A DNA stretch of 64,000 nt from Aggregatibacter segnis (GCF_003130075.1 NZ_NRCW01000002.1:62001-126000), one strand, 5' to 3'; shown: positions 1 to 8,760, counted from the first letter of the stretch. Notes: generated from the sequence alone by a model not told the origin. Translations and numbers: made by a program.

Positions 1-906
1 ATCAATAGCGGAGCAGAGGAGAGCGCGATCGTGGCGATAGGAAATATCGTCTGCATTAAGACGGCCCGCAAGGATTTTGATCGCCATGGGTTGGCTATTC
101 TGTACGGCATTAAAGGGCACAATTGCACCATCGATGATAGGTTGACCAACGGTTTCATTGATCCACTGAATGCGATCTGCAAGAGAAAGACTGGAGGCGG
201 GGCTGTGCTCAATACCTAAATTATCAATAAAGATCTTTTTTGCTTCGCTTTGTCGAAGCTGTTCGGTAATTTCCGGTAGAAGAATAGGCGGCATAATGCT
301 GGTGAGGAAACTACCGGGGCCAAATAAAATCAGATCAGCTTCTTTTAGCGCTTGAATTGCTTCCGGTGTGGCGGTGACGTAAGGCACAAGAAAAATGGAT
401 TTGGGTAGTTCAGTTAAGCTATCAACGCTGACTTCGCCAACAACGCTGTTGCCGCCGTTTAATACGGCCGCGAGGTGTACCGATTGTTCCGACATCGGGA
501 CAATAAAAGATTTTACATGCAATAATTCGCGAATGAGATTGACTGCTTCCGTTGGGCGAATATGCATATCTTCTAGGGCTTTGAGCATGAGATTGCCGAG
601 GTTATGTCCCGCTAATTCGCCGTTGCCACCAAAACGATATTCAAACAATGCGGAGGCGGTGCTTGGTTCCGTGATGATTTGATTTAAGCAGTTACGTAAG
701 TCTCCCCAGGCAATGCCACCTTGATTGGTGCGAATTCGACCGGTTGAACCGCCGTTATCGGTGGTGGTAACAATGGCGGTAAGACGTTCTTTCAAAAAAC
801 TTAAAGAAGACATCACGCGGCCGAGTCCATGCCCACCACCAATAGCGACGATTTTTTTGAGTGTGCTTAAATTTTCGTACTGTTGATATCCTTTAAAATC
901 CGCCAT
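1..906 (-). CDS. YvcK/YbhK-family (CofD-like) protein, 3' end outside window
   Basis: The reading frame starts at an ATG at 904-906 and runs leftwards off the window without a stop, so about 302 residues are visible and the C-terminus is missing. The N-terminal part carries a glycine-rich nucleotide-binding loop (VAIGGGHGLGRV) followed by TTDNGGSTGRIR, the hallmark of the YvcK/CofD-like fold. Further motifs are GDLRNCL, EYRFGGNGELAGHNLGNL and DLILFGPGSFLTSI. Family members bind UDP-sugars or similar nucleotides and influence carbon metabolism and cell shape (YvcK in Bacillus, YbhK in E. coli); the exact reaction is unsettled. The family is usually a little over 300 residues, so little is lost. 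It is transcribed divergently from the moa operon. Confidence 0.9.
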   Translation of the reverse strand, partial: MADFKGYQQYENLSTLKKIVAIGGGHGLGRVMSSLSFLKERLTAIVTTTDNGGSTGRIRTNQGGIAWGDLRNCLNQIITEPSTASALFEYRFGGNGELAGHNLGNLMLKALEDMHIRPTEAVNLIRELLHVKSFIVPMSEQSVHLAAVLNGGNSVVGEVSVDSLTELPKSIFLVPYVTATPEAIQALKEADLILFGPGSFLTSIMPPILLPEITEQLRQSEAKKIFIDNLGIEHSPASSLSLADRIQWINETVGQPIIDGAIVPFNAVQNSQPMAIKILAGRLNADDISYRHDRALLCSAID

Positions 907-1013
907 TGTATTTCCCTTATTTTTTCGTGCGCATTATAACCTGCTTTGAAAGAGAGTACAGATTGCTAATTATTATTGGGTATGAAAATAGTTGTTTTAG
1001 GGTGTTTTACTAT

Positions 1014-1037
1014 CGCTATATAACAGTATATATAATT
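1014..1037 (+). promoter_or_regulatory. Candidate ModE box upstream of moaA
   Basis: A 24-base imperfect inverted repeat with left half CGCTATAT, an 8-base spacer and right half ATATAATT. It fits the CGNTATAT-N8-ATATNNCG pattern of ModE operators. It lies about 90 bases upstream of the predicted moaA start point, a position suited to activation, as known for E. coli moaA. Two similar boxes occur at 55867-55936. AT-richness lowers specificity, so this is a candidate. Confidence 0.55.
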
Positions 1038-1084
1038 GATTTTAAAGAATTTTATGAATTTATAACCTAGATCAAATTAATTGA

Positions 1085-1114
1085 TTGCTTTTGTTTTCGT
1101 GAATCTTTTACAAT
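1085..1114 (+). promoter_or_regulatory. Predicted sigma70 promoter of moaACDE
   Basis: TTGCTT (1085-1090), an 18-base spacer and TACAAT (1109-1114). This places the start of transcription near 1120, just ahead of the riboswitch-like leader. Prediction from sequence only. Confidence 0.45.
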
Positions 1115-1140
1115 GCTGCAAAATTTATTAACCGCATGTA

Positions 1141-1260
1141 ACTCCGAGCTTACTCACCTACGTTTTGCGCACAATGTATTGAACACAAAATAGGGTGGTA
1201 ATGCCAATAATACGAAGTCGGTATTATTCAGGGATACGTTGGAAACGATTTATCCTCTCC
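1141..1260 (+). ncRNA. Candidate Moco (molybdenum cofactor) riboswitch in the moaA leader
   Basis: The roughly 160-base untranslated leader of moaA is highly structured. It contains ACTCCGAGC near its start, a CACCTA/TAGGGTG long-range pairing, and a perfect 8-bp hairpin (AATAATAC/GTATTATT, 1206-1228). A GGATA/TATCC stem near 1232-1255 encloses a CGTTGGAAACG mini-hairpin, and CTCTCCG follows just ahead of the ribosome binding site (AAAGGTG). This layout, upstream of moaA in a gamma-proteobacterium, matches the Moco RNA motif, which represses moa expression when cofactor is abundant. I could not run a covariance search, so the class is inferred from layout and conserved segments. Confidence 0.7.
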
Positions 1261-1279
1261 GTTTTTAGAAAGGTGTCAA

Positions 1280-2293
1280 ATGCAAACCATTCCAATCAAA
1301 AATGTTGGCGCGGCTCAACTCGTTGATTCGTTCCAGCGTGAATACTACTATTTGCGACTGTCGATTACCGATGTGTGTAATTTTCGTTGCAATTATTGCC
1401 TACCTGACGGTTATCAGCCTGAACCTAATAAGCCGAGTTTTTTAACCTTGGACGAAATTCGTCGCTTGGTCAGTAGCTTTGCGGTGATGGGAACGGAAAA
1501 AGTCCGTATTACCGGTGGCGAACCGACCTTACGTAAAGACTTCCTGCCAATTGTCGAAAGAATTCGTGGCATTGACGGTATCAAACAAATCGCACTGACT
1601 ACAAACGGTTTTCGTTTGCTTAAGGATGTCGCTGCTTGGAAACAAGTCGGTGTGACGTCTATTAACGTCAGTGTGGATAGCCTAGATGCAAGAATGTTCC
1701 AGCGTATTACCGGTGTCGATAAGTTTGATGACATTATGCGTGGTATTGATCGCGCTTTTGAATGTGGCTATCAAAAAGTCAAAGTCAATTCTGTATTAAT
1801 GAAAGATTTGAATGATAAAGACTTTTCCGGTTTCTTGGCATGGATTAAAAATAAGCCGATTCAAATGCGTTTCATCGAGTTGATGCAAACCGGTGAAATG
1901 AATTCTTTCTTCCAAAAACATCATTTATCGGGACAGATTTTAGAACAGAAACTTTTGCAAGACGGCTGGCAGTTGCAGATAAAAAATCGTTCTGATGGCC
2001 CGGCAAAAGTTTTCCGTCACCCGGATTATATGGGTGAAATCGGCTTAATCATGCCTTATGAGAAAAATTTCTGCGCCAGCTGTAACCGTTTGAGAGTTTC
2101 TGCCAAAGGGAAATTGCACCTTTGCTTATTTGGTGAAGAAGGGATTGATTTGCGTGATTTGTTACAATCTGATGAACAACAAATGCTTTTGCAATCAAGA
2201 ATTTTCTCTGCGTTACAAGGTAAGCGTGAACACCATTATCTGCATGTCGGCGATAGCGGCGTGCGTAATCATTTAGCCAGTATCGGCGGTTAA
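1280..2293 (+). CDS. moaA: GTP 3',8-cyclase MoaA (radical SAM)
   Basis: First step of molybdenum cofactor synthesis: converts GTP to (8S)-3',8-cyclo-7,8-dihydroguanosine 5'-triphosphate, which MoaC turns into cyclic pyranopterin monophosphate. The protein has 337 residues, normal for the family. The N-terminal radical-SAM cluster motif CNFRCNYC lies at about residues 33-40, and the SAM-binding [11 protein letters not shown] follows. The second 4Fe-4S site is formed by C-terminal cysteines in [20 protein letters not shown]. The protein ends in a Gly-Gly tail as in other MoaA proteins. The AAAGGTG Shine-Dalgarno lies 6-7 bases before the ATG. It is the first gene of a moaA-C-D-E operon and is probably controlled by the ModE box and Moco-type leader upstream. 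No moaB is present in this cluster. Confidence 0.97.
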   Translation: MQTIPIKNVGAAQLVDSFQREYYYLRLSITDVCNFRCNYCLPDGYQPEPNKPSFLTLDEIRRLVSSFAVMGTEKVRITGGEPTLRKDFLPIVERIRGIDGIKQIALTTNGFRLLKDVAAWKQVGVTSINVSVDSLDARMFQRITGVDKFDDIMRGIDRAFECGYQKVKVNSVLMKDLNDKDFSGFLAWIKNKPIQMRFIELMQTGEMNSFFQKHHLSGQILEQKLLQDGWQLQIKNRSDGPAKVFRHPDYMGEIGLIMPYEKNFCASCNRLRVSAKGKLHLCLFGEEGIDLRDLLQSDEQQMLLQSRIFSALQGKREHHYLHVGDSGVRNHLASIGG

Positions 2294-2345
2294 TTTACGC
2301 CGATACTGAAAACATCAAGAAAACCAACCGCACTTTTAAATTATC

Positions 2346-2828
2346 ATGACCACATTTACTCACATTAATGCGAATGGCGAGGCGAATATGGTGGATGTTT
2401 CCGCCAAAGCTGACACCGTTCGCGAGGCGCGTGCTGAAGCCTATATTCGTATGGCGCCGGAAACCTTACAAATGATCCTCTCTGGACAACACCACAAGGG
2501 CGATGTGTTTGCTACCGCTCGAATTGCCGGTATTCAAGCGGCGAAACGCACTTGGGAATTGATTCCGTTGTGCCATCCTCTTTTACTTTCAAAAGTCGAA
2601 GTGAGTTTGACCGCACTTCCTGAAACCAATCAAGTGCGCATTGAAAGCCTGTGCAAATTAAGCGGTAAAACCGGAGTAGAAATGGAAGCATTAACTGCCG
2701 CAAGCGTTGCCGCATTAACCATTTACGATATGTGTAAAGCGGTGCAAAAAGACATGGTGATTGAAACGGTACGTTTGTTAGAAAAGAGCGGTGGAAAATC
2801 CGGGCATTTTATTGCGGAGGAGAAATAA
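2346..2828 (+). CDS. moaC: Cyclic pyranopterin monophosphate synthase MoaC
   Basis: Acts after MoaA to form cyclic pyranopterin monophosphate. The protein has 160 residues, the usual length. Conserved active-site segments are visible: [13 protein letters not shown] (with the catalytic His), [22 protein letters not shown] (Glu, Asp and Lys of the active site) and the C-terminal KSGGKSGHF. It begins 52 bases after moaA. Its stop overlaps the moaD start by one base (TAATG), which indicates translational coupling. A copy of the uptake signal (accgcactt, 2327-2335) lies in the short moaA-moaC gap and another inside the gene at 2610-2618. Confidence 0.97.
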   Translation: MTTFTHINANGEANMVDVSAKADTVREARAEAYIRMAPETLQMILSGQHHKGDVFATARIAGIQAAKRTWELIPLCHPLLLSKVEVSLTALPETNQVRIESLCKLSGKTGVEMEALTAASVAALTIYDMCKAVQKDMVIETVRLLEKSGGKSGHFIAEEK

Positions 2829-3073
2829 TGTTACGTGTTTTATTTTTTGCTCAAACTCGAGAATTAATCGGTTTGGATGCCATTGAAGTGAACGAAAATT
2901 TCGCCACGGTAGAAGAATTACGTCAACATCTTGCGGCGAAAGGTGATAAATGGGCGTTGGCATTGCAATCGGATAAACTTTTGGTGGCCATCAATCAAAC
3001 CTTAATGCCGTTAGAAAGTGCGGTCAAAAATGGTGATGAAATTGCGTTTTTCCCACCGGTGACCGGGGGCTAA
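2828..3073 (+). CDS. moaD: Molybdopterin synthase small subunit MoaD
   Basis: Ubiquitin-like sulfur carrier of molybdopterin synthase. The protein has 81 residues and ends in FFPPVTGG. The terminal Gly-Gly is the tail that is adenylated and thiocarboxylated by MoeB, then inserted into MoaE. The start overlaps the moaC stop by one base, and the moaE ATG follows its stop with no gap. Consistent in length and position with moaD of Haemophilus and E. coli. Confidence 0.95.
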   Translation: MLRVLFFAQTRELIGLDAIEVNENFATVEELRQHLAAKGDKWALALQSDKLLVAINQTLMPLESAVKNGDEIAFFPPVTGG

Positions 3074-3529
3074 ATGAACGATATTCAAATTTCCGTGCAA
3101 GAGCAGACGTTCGACCAAAATGCCGTTTATCGCTGGTTAAGTGAAGAAAATTCGGTTGGTGCTACAGTAATGTTTGTGGGCAAAGTTCGTGATATGAACT
3201 TAGGGGATGAAGTCAGTAGTTTGTATTTGGAACATTATCCGGCGATGACCCATAAAGCGTTGATGGATATTGCTCAACAGGCAAAAGTGCGGTGGGATTT
3301 ACAAAAGATTTCTATCATCCATCGTGTAGGTGAATTGAATACCGGTGATGAAATTGTGTTGGTGGGAACAGCTTCTGCGCATCGTGGCGATGCTTATCAC
3401 GCAAATGAATTTATTATGGATTATTTAAAAACCCAAGCGCCTTTTTGGAAAAAAGAACAAACCGAAAAAGGGGAGCGTTGGATTGAAGGCCGCGACAGTG
3501 ATTATGCAGCTGCCGATAAGTGGAAATAA
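3074..3529 (+). CDS. moaE: Molybdopterin synthase catalytic subunit MoaE
   Basis: Large subunit of molybdopterin synthase, which uses MoaD thiocarboxylate to put the dithiolene sulfurs on cyclic pyranopterin monophosphate. The protein has 151 residues, a normal length. Family segments include ATVMFVGKVRDMN, LEHYPAMT, IIHRVGELNTGDEIVLVG, and the lysine-rich KTQAPFWKKE that contributes to the active site. It is the last gene of the operon and a hairpin terminator follows within 40 bases. An uptake signal is embedded at 3285-3293. Confidence 0.96.
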   Translation: MNDIQISVQEQTFDQNAVYRWLSEENSVGATVMFVGKVRDMNLGDEVSSLYLEHYPAMTHKALMDIAQQAKVRWDLQKISIIHRVGELNTGDEIVLVGTASAHRGDAYHANEFIMDYLKTQAPFWKKEQTEKGERWIEGRDSDYAAADKWK

Positions 3530-3567
3530 GAGAACTCATTGATTTTACTTATTCGTATTTGAAAAAG

Positions 3568-3600
3568 AAAAATCCGTTTTTTATAAAACGGATTTTTTTA
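3568..3600 (+). terminator. Rho-independent terminator of moaACDE
   Basis: Perfect stem AAAATCCGTTTT/AAAACGGATTTT with a short loop, followed by a run of T. It lies 39 bases after the moaE stop. Confidence 0.85.
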
Positions 3601-3657
3601 TGCTTATTAAAAATAAAATATCATGCCTTTTCTTGGAAAAGACATGACGCTTTATGC

Positions 3658-3697
3658 TAGAATAGTCGACCATTTTTCCCGATATGAGGCATATCGG
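3658..3697 (+). promoter_or_regulatory. sspA promoter and leader hairpin
   Basis: An extended -10 element (TGCTAGAAT, -10 at 3658-3663) lies downstream of TTGGAA. Fifteen bases after it is a perfect 8-bp hairpin (CCGATATG/CATATCGG, loop AGG, 3679-3697) in the 5' leader of sspA. The hairpin has no T tail; its role is unknown. Confidence 0.4.
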
Positions 3698-3736
3698 TTG
3701 AATATTTCAATTATTACCAAGTCGTCGGAGGAATAG

Positions 3737-4378
3737 ATGACAAGTTCTGCAAATAAACGTTCTGTGATGACGCTATTTTCAAATAAAACCGATATTTATT
3801 GTCACCAAGTGCGTATTGTGTTGGCTGAGAAAGGCGTAGCTTATGAAACGGAAATTGTAGATCCGCAAGCATTATCAGAAGATTTAATGGAACTCAATCC
3901 GTACGGTACTGTGCCTACGCTAGTCGATCGTGATTTAGTGCTGTTTAATTCTCGCATTATTATGGAATATTTAGACGAGCGTTTCCCGCATCCGCCATTA
4001 ATGCCGGTTTATCCGGTGGCTCGTGGAAAAAGCCGTTTATTGATGTTACGTATTGAGCAAGACTGGTATCCAACGTTGGAAAGCGCGCAAAATGCGGCTT
4101 CCGAAACTGAACGTGCGAATGCCTTAAAACAATTGAAAGAAGAAATTCTTGCGATTGCACCGATTTTTAATCAAACCGCTTATTTTATGAGTGAGGAATT
4201 TAGCTTAATTGACTGTTATGTAGCGCCGTTACTATGGCGTATGCAGGTATTAGGTGTCGAGTTCAGCGGTGCCGGCAGCAAAGCGGTAAAAGCCTATATG
4301 TCTCGTATTTTTGAACGCGATTCTTTCTTGCAATCCGTGGGCGAATTAGCGCCGAAAAACTTAATGGATGAAAAATAA
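3737..4378 (+). CDS. sspA: Stringent starvation protein A
   Basis: RNA-polymerase-associated protein of the glutathione S-transferase fold, a starvation and stress regulator without GST activity. The 213 residues match the E. coli protein closely. Landmarks are NKRSVMTLFS at the N-terminus, the thioredoxin-like domain (SHQVRIVLAEK-type segment, here CHQVRIVLAEKG), the strongly conserved MEYLDERFPHPPLMPVYPV, and a helical GST C-terminal domain with FSLIDCYVAPLLWR. The start is supported by GGAGG five bases upstream. It is followed 11 bases later by sspB. In many gamma-proteobacteria sspAB follow rplM-rpsI; here the upstream neighbour is moaE and the gene has its own promoter. Confidence 0.96.
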   Translation: MTSSANKRSVMTLFSNKTDIYCHQVRIVLAEKGVAYETEIVDPQALSEDLMELNPYGTVPTLVDRDLVLFNSRIIMEYLDERFPHPPLMPVYPVARGKSRLLMLRIEQDWYPTLESAQNAASETERANALKQLKEEILAIAPIFNQTAYFMSEEFSLIDCYVAPLLWRMQVLGVEFSGAGSKAVKAYMSRIFERDSFLQSVGELAPKNLMDEK

Positions 4379-4389
4379 TAGGCGATTTA

Positions 4390-4833
4390 ATGGAATATAA
4401 ATCATCCCCGAAACGTCCTTATTTATTAAAGGCTTATTACGATTGGTTGGTCGATAATGATTTCACTCCATATTTGGTGGTAGATGCCACTTATTGGGGG
4501 GTGAAAGTACCGGTTGAATATGTAAAAGATGGACAAATTGTGTTGAACTTGTCTGCTAATGCCACCGGAAATTTACAGTTAACCAATGATTTTATTCAAT
4601 TCAATGCCCGTTTTCGTGGCGTGCCACAGGATATTTACATTCCAATGGGGGCAGCATTAGCAATTTATGCGCGTGAGAATGGCGATGGCGTGATGTTTGA
4701 GCCGGAAGAAGCTTATGATGATCATCCGGCGCAGGCAGAAGAACAACCAATTGGGTTTGATAAAGCTGTCGATAAAACGGATAGACCGAAAAAGGCGGAG
4801 AAATCTACATCTCACTTACGCATTGTGAAATAG
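4390..4833 (+). CDS. sspB: ClpXP protease specificity-enhancing factor SspB
   Basis: Adaptor that delivers ssrA-tagged proteins to ClpXP. The 147-residue protein has an N-terminal dimeric substrate-binding domain (about residues 5-110, with SSPKRPYLLKAYYDWL and the VPVEYVKDGQIVLNLS region). A low-complexity acidic and charged linker follows. The protein ends in a hydrophobic-basic tail, HLRIVK, which is the ClpX-docking motif. It is co-transcribed with sspA and followed by a terminator. Confidence 0.95.
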   Translation: MEYKSSPKRPYLLKAYYDWLVDNDFTPYLVVDATYWGVKVPVEYVKDGQIVLNLSANATGNLQLTNDFIQFNARFRGVPQDIYIPMGAALAIYARENGDGVMFEPEEAYDDHPAQAEEQPIGFDKAVDKTDRPKKAEKSTSHLRIVK

Positions 4834-4862
4834 TTGCTCGATCATCAGATTAAAAAACACAG

Positions 4863-4896
4863 AAAAAAGATACCGCACTTAGGTATCTTTTTTGTT
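4863..4896 (+). terminator. Terminator of sspAB containing an uptake signal
   Basis: Perfect 12-bp stem AAAAAAGATACC/GGTATCTTTTTT with loop GCACTTA. The uptake-signal core accgcactt (4872-4880) spans the stem-loop junction. Confidence 0.85.
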
Positions 4897-4945
4897 ATTC
4901 AAAGCATCAAAAGTGCGGTCAATTTTAAATGTGTTTTTTGTAAGC

Positions 4946-4979
4946 ATAAAAAATCGCCTTGTTTTTAACAAGGTGATTC
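4946..4979 (-). terminator. Terminator of asnS
   Basis: Read on the minus strand, an 11-bp stem (one G-T pair) built from AATCACCTTGTT and AACAAGGCGATT is followed by T6. It lies 14 bases past the asnS stop. Confidence 0.8.
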
Positions 4980-4993
4980 TGTGTGTCATTAAA

Positions 4994-6397
4994 TTAGAAG
5001 TTTGCGTTGCGTGGTGCTCGCGGGAATGGAATTACATCACGAATGTTTTGTAAACCGGTAACATAAACAATCAAACGTTCAAAACCTAAACCAAAGCCGG
5101 AGTGTGGTACGGTGCCATAACGGCGTAAATCGCGGTACCACCAATAATCTTCAGGGTTTAAGCCCATTTCTGCCATACGTTTATCCAGCACATCTAAACG
5201 TTCTTCACGCTGTGAACCACCGATAATTTCACCGATTCCCGGTGCTAACACGTCCATTGCAGCAACGGTTTTTCCGTCATCGTTTAAACGCATATAGAAG
5301 GCTTTGATATCTTTCGGATAGTTTTTCACCACCACAGGCGATTTGAAATATTCTTCCGCTAAATAGCGTTCATGTTCGGAAGAAAGGTCGATTCCCCAAG
5401 AAACCGGGAATTCAAAAGTTTTTCCGGATTTCAATAAAATCTCAATCGCATCGGTGTAATCTACTTGGGCGAAATCGGAATGAATGAAACGTTCCAAACG
5501 ATTAATGACATCACCATCAACATGTTTAGCAAAGAACTCCAAATCATCACGACGCTCAGTTAACACCGCACGGAAAACATATTTCAACATATCTTCAGCA
5601 AGTTTTGCGTTGTCTGCGAGCGTTGCGAAAGCCACTTCCGGTTCAATCATCCAGAATTCTGCTAAGTGACGAGTTGTATTGGAGTTTTCAGCACGAAACG
5701 TTGGGCCAAAGGTATAGATTTTACTTAATGCACAAGCGTAAGTTTCACCATTTAATTGACCTGAAACGGTAAGAAAGGATTCTTTACCGAAGAAATCTTG
5801 ACTAAAATCCACCGCACCTTTGTCTGTACGCGGTAAGTTTTCTAAATCTAAGGTAGAAACGCGGAACATTTCACCCGCACCTTCCGTGTCGGAAGCAGTG
5901 ATTAATGGCGTAGCAACCCAATAAAAACCTTGTTCATGGAAGAAACGATGAATTGCTTGTGCTAAACAGTGACGCACACGGGCAACGGCACCGATGATAT
6001 TGGTACGAGGACGTAAATGAGCGACTTCGCGTAAATATTCAATGGAATGACGTTTTGCTGCCATTGGATAGGTTTCCGGATCTTCGACCCAACCGGTGAC
6101 TTCGACACTTTCTGCTTGTAATTCGACCGCTTGACCTTCTGCCGGGGATTCTACAACAGTACCGGTGACAATTACGGAACAACCGGCTGTTAAGTGTAAT
6201 ACTTCAGATTCATAGTTGACGATATCATTATTTACGATAGCTTGAATAGGAGCAAAGCAAGAACCGTCATAAACGGCGAGAAAGGATAGGCCTGCTTTGG
6301 AATCGCGACGAGTACGCACCCAACCGCGTACAGTTACTTTTTCGCCAATTGCAATTTTGCCTTGTAGTACATCTACAATTGATGCAATTTTTGTCAT
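4994..6397 (-). CDS. asnS: Asparaginyl-tRNA synthetase
   Basis: Class IIb aminoacyl-tRNA synthetase charging tRNA-Asn. The 467 residues are full length. The N-terminal OB-fold anticodon-binding domain (about residues 15-105, [19 protein letters not shown]) is followed by the catalytic core. Motif 2 is [25 protein letters not shown], seen in part at [16 protein letters not shown]. Motif 3 lies near the C-terminus as [15 protein letters not shown]. The gene is monocistronic with its own terminator and is transcribed divergently from the ROK regulator. Confidence 0.98.
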   Translation of the reverse strand: MTKIASIVDVLQGKIAIGEKVTVRGWVRTRRDSKAGLSFLAVYDGSCFAPIQAIVNNDIVNYESEVLHLTAGCSVIVTGTVVESPAEGQAVELQAESVEVTGWVEDPETYPMAAKRHSIEYLREVAHLRPRTNIIGAVARVRHCLAQAIHRFFHEQGFYWVATPLITASDTEGAGEMFRVSTLDLENLPRTDKGAVDFSQDFFGKESFLTVSGQLNGETYACALSKIYTFGPTFRAENSNTTRHLAEFWMIEPEVAFATLADNAKLAEDMLKYVFRAVLTERRDDLEFFAKHVDGDVINRLERFIHSDFAQVDYTDAIEILLKSGKTFEFPVSWGIDLSSEHERYLAEEYFKSPVVVKNYPKDIKAFYMRLNDDGKTVAAMDVLAPGIGEIIGGSQREERLDVLDKRMAEMGLNPEDYWWYRDLRRYGTVPHSGFGLGFERLIVYVTGLQNIRDVIPFPRAPRNANF

Positions 6398-6521
6398 ATA
6401 TACCTCAGAATTAATGCATTTTTAGAAACCGCGTTAGTTTACCTCAAGTTCGAAAATTTTCAAAAATCTATCCGGTACTTTTTATTTTTGTGACAGGAGG
6501 CACAGATTTAAAGCAAATTTC

Positions 6522-6549
6522 TTGAGTAAAAAGTGCTAACTGGTATAAC
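6522..6549 (+). promoter_or_regulatory. Predicted promoter of the mlc-bioD2 pair
   Basis: TTGAGT (6522-6527), 16-base spacer, TATAAC (6544-6549), leaving a leader of about 40 bases before the ATG at 6597. Prediction only. Confidence 0.45.
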
Positions 6550-6596
6550 TATGTTCGTCAAATTGATGATTAAAATAATAAATATGGACGTATTTA

Positions 6597-7796
6597 ATGA
6601 AGAAGGAAGAAAAAACACCCTCACGCCTAATTCAATTAGGCAGAATTTACCGTTTAATTGAACAATTTGAAGAAATTTCCCGTATTGAACTTTCAAAACT
6701 TTCTGGATTTGCTCCTGCGACGATTACTTCTCTTACTCGCGATCTCATAGAAAAGCATTTAATTATGGAAAAAACAGTGCGCAACACGGATAACCCTGGG
6801 CGACCTGCTATTGCTTTGTGTGTCTCTCCACTTTATTGGCAGTCTTTATGTGCGACATTGACGGAAGATCGTTTTGAAATCACGCTGAGTGAGCTTGATG
6901 GCGTTATCATTAAACAAAAAACTTTCCCCTTATCAACAAATAAATTGTCAACGCTCGATGAATTTTTAGTCAATAGTATTGAACAATTTCTTAATAAAAC
7001 AAAAGCATTATCAAATTTAATTACATTTTCAGTCGCTGTCGGAGGGAAATTGGATAGAGACGGAAATCTAATGAAATTAGGGAACCAGAGATTTAATCAA
7101 TTAAACCTTAGAACGTTATTTTCGCCTTATTTTGATGTGCCGATTTTAATTGCAGAATATTTTAACACTTGGTTATTGGCAGAATTTACATTGGGTAATG
7201 CAATTAACTGTGATGATGCGTTATTTATTCAATTGGATGATGAGGTTAATTTTAACGTATTGTCAGAAGGGAATATTTTATTTAATCGAGAGCATGAGCG
7301 AATTAATATTAATCACTTAGTCGTTCCTCGATTAAATGAGTTACAAGCCCTAATTAATCGTGATTTACCGGAAGTAGAGCGTTATCAAGTACAACATCAG
7401 ATTACCCACCGGGCAATTATTCAGCTCATTGATTTGCTGTATCCGAATAATCATTTTTCCACAAATGCTGAAAAAATTAAGTTCTTGTGTAGAAATATTA
7501 TCCAACAAGAGAAGACGGCATTACGAATTTTGGATCATTTAACGGATTGTTTAGCCTATATTTTGATGAATCTCCTTCATATTTTCTCTGCAGAGAAGAT
7601 CATGCTCAACTCTAGTATGTTAATTGTTAAAGATGTTTTACTTGAAGAACTCAATCAAAAACTCACAACTTATTTTTCTCATAGAAAGGTTGCAGAAGTT
7701 GTGATGGGGAAATATGAATGGAATAGTCCGGTCGTCGCTGCTGCCGCAATTAAGCAAGGAATTTATGACGGAGCTTTGTTAACCAGTTTGGAATAA
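6597..7796 (+). CDS. mlc: ROK-family transcriptional regulator, divergent Mlc type
   Basis: Probable sugar-responsive repressor. The 399 residues match Mlc/NagC length (about 406). The N-terminus resembles Mlc: a YRLIEQFEEISRIELSKLS segment leads into a winged helix-turn-helix (about residues 28-50, APATITSLTRDLIEKHL), followed by NPGRPAIAL. The neighbouring bioD2-like gene repeats the E. coli mlc-ynfK order, which supports Mlc over NagC. Oddities: the ROK zinc-binding signature (CxCGxxGC), expected in the middle third, is absent, and that region reads as HININHLVVPRLNELQ. I also see no clear sugar-kinase phosphate loop (DxGxT). The C-terminal sensory domain is therefore degenerate, and the inducing signal may differ from E. 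coli Mlc. Base composition is AT-rich. The effector and targets cannot be read from the sequence. Confidence 0.75.
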   Translation: MKKEEKTPSRLIQLGRIYRLIEQFEEISRIELSKLSGFAPATITSLTRDLIEKHLIMEKTVRNTDNPGRPAIALCVSPLYWQSLCATLTEDRFEITLSELDGVIIKQKTFPLSTNKLSTLDEFLVNSIEQFLNKTKALSNLITFSVAVGGKLDRDGNLMKLGNQRFNQLNLRTLFSPYFDVPILIAEYFNTWLLAEFTLGNAINCDDALFIQLDDEVNFNVLSEGNILFNREHERININHLVVPRLNELQALINRDLPEVERYQVQHQITHRAIIQLIDLLYPNNHFSTNAEKIKFLCRNIIQQEKTALRILDHLTDCLAYILMNLLHIFSAEKIMLNSSMLIVKDVLLEELNQKLTTYFSHRKVAEVVMGKYEWNSPVVAAAAIKQGIYDGALLTSLE

Positions 7797-7899
7797 CAGG
7801 AATAAATTGTAAATAAATTCAGCAAATTTGTTTTAGCTCAATACTACTCATTATAAATTCTCTTAGAATTCTGAAAATCATATGAAAAAGGGGATATTA

Positions 7900-8628
7900 A
7901 TGAGTAGTTTTTTTGTCACCGGAACTGACACAAATGTAGGGAAAACTGTGGTAAGTCGGGCAATTATGCAGGCCTTACAAAAAGCGGGTGTGCAGGTCGT
8001 CGGCTATAAACCTATTGCATTTGGTCAGGATGAAATGATTTATCCGCGACATAATTTATCTGAAAATAGCGACTATGACACGAAAGATAATCCTGATGTA
8101 TTAACGTTAATGGCGAGTACAGAAGAAAAAGTTAGTTATGAAGAAGTGAATAGCTATACGTTTTTACACACGATACCTATCTTAACAGAGGACAGTAAGC
8201 GGGTTCATATTGAAAAATTAAATAAAGACTTGGCTCATTTACGTGACAAGTATCAATCAGTTGTTGTTGAAGGTTCTTTTGGGTGGTTAACACCGATTAA
8301 TAAAGATTACAGCTTTGCCGATTGGGTTGCAGAGCATCATATGCCGGTTGTGTTGGTTGTTGGGATTAAAGAAGGTTGTATCAACCATGCTTTATTAACA
8401 GTGCAATCGATTATTGATAAAGGATTGCCGTTGTTGGGGTGGGTAGCTAATCGAATTAACCCTGGATTAGGGCATTACGCAGAAGTGATCGAAACCTTGA
8501 AACAAAAAATTGATGCCCCGTTACTGGGAGAGGTTTCTTATGTTCACAAACCGGAAGAGCAAGACTTAAGTCGTTTTATTACTAACGTAGATCGTTTAAC
8601 TTATATGAAAACCGAGTTGGTTGCTTAA
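7900..8628 (+). CDS. bioD: ATP-dependent dethiobiotin synthetase, BioD2 type
   Basis: Carboxylation of 7,8-diaminopelargonate to dethiobiotin in biotin synthesis, or a paralogous role. From the chosen start the protein has 242 residues, beginning MSSFFVTGTDTNVGKTVVSR. The P-loop GTDTNVGKT is diagnostic of BioD, and VVVEGSFGWLTPI is the second conserved segment. An ATG six codons upstream (7882) is in frame. AAAAGGGG ends eight bases before the ATG at 7900, and the family begins right before the P-loop, so 7900 is preferred. In E. coli the paralogue YnfK (BioD2) also sits beside mlc. Whether it serves biotin synthesis here cannot be decided, since no other bio genes are in view. Confidence 0.85.
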   Translation: MSSFFVTGTDTNVGKTVVSRAIMQALQKAGVQVVGYKPIAFGQDEMIYPRHNLSENSDYDTKDNPDVLTLMASTEEKVSYEEVNSYTFLHTIPILTEDSKRVHIEKLNKDLAHLRDKYQSVVVEGSFGWLTPINKDYSFADWVAEHHMPVVLVVGIKEGCINHALLTVQSIIDKGLPLLGWVANRINPGLGHYAEVIETLKQKIDAPLLGEVSYVHKPEEQDLSRFITNVDRLTYMKTELVA

Positions 8629-8716
8629 TGCAGTAGAATAAAGTGCGGTCAGGAAATAAGGTATTTTTAGTGAGATAAGATTTTCTTCACGATAAAGACA
8701 ACATAATTAATATAAA

Positions 8717-8750
8717 AAAGGCTTAGAAATACTTCTAAGCCTTTTGTTTT
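8717..8750. terminator. Bidirectional terminator between bioD2 and pykA
   Basis: Stem AAAAGGCTTAGAA/TTCTAAGCCTTTT with loop ATAC, A-rich on the left and T-rich on the right, so it can serve both convergent genes. An uptake signal stands just upstream at 8641-8649. Confidence 0.85.
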
Positions 8751-8760
8751 ATACAATCAA

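Noticed and set aside
1070-1090. ATCAA-N5-TTGAT palindrome before moaA as an FNR box
   Set aside because: The half-sites are in the reverse order and spacing of the FNR consensus TTGAT-N4-ATCAA.
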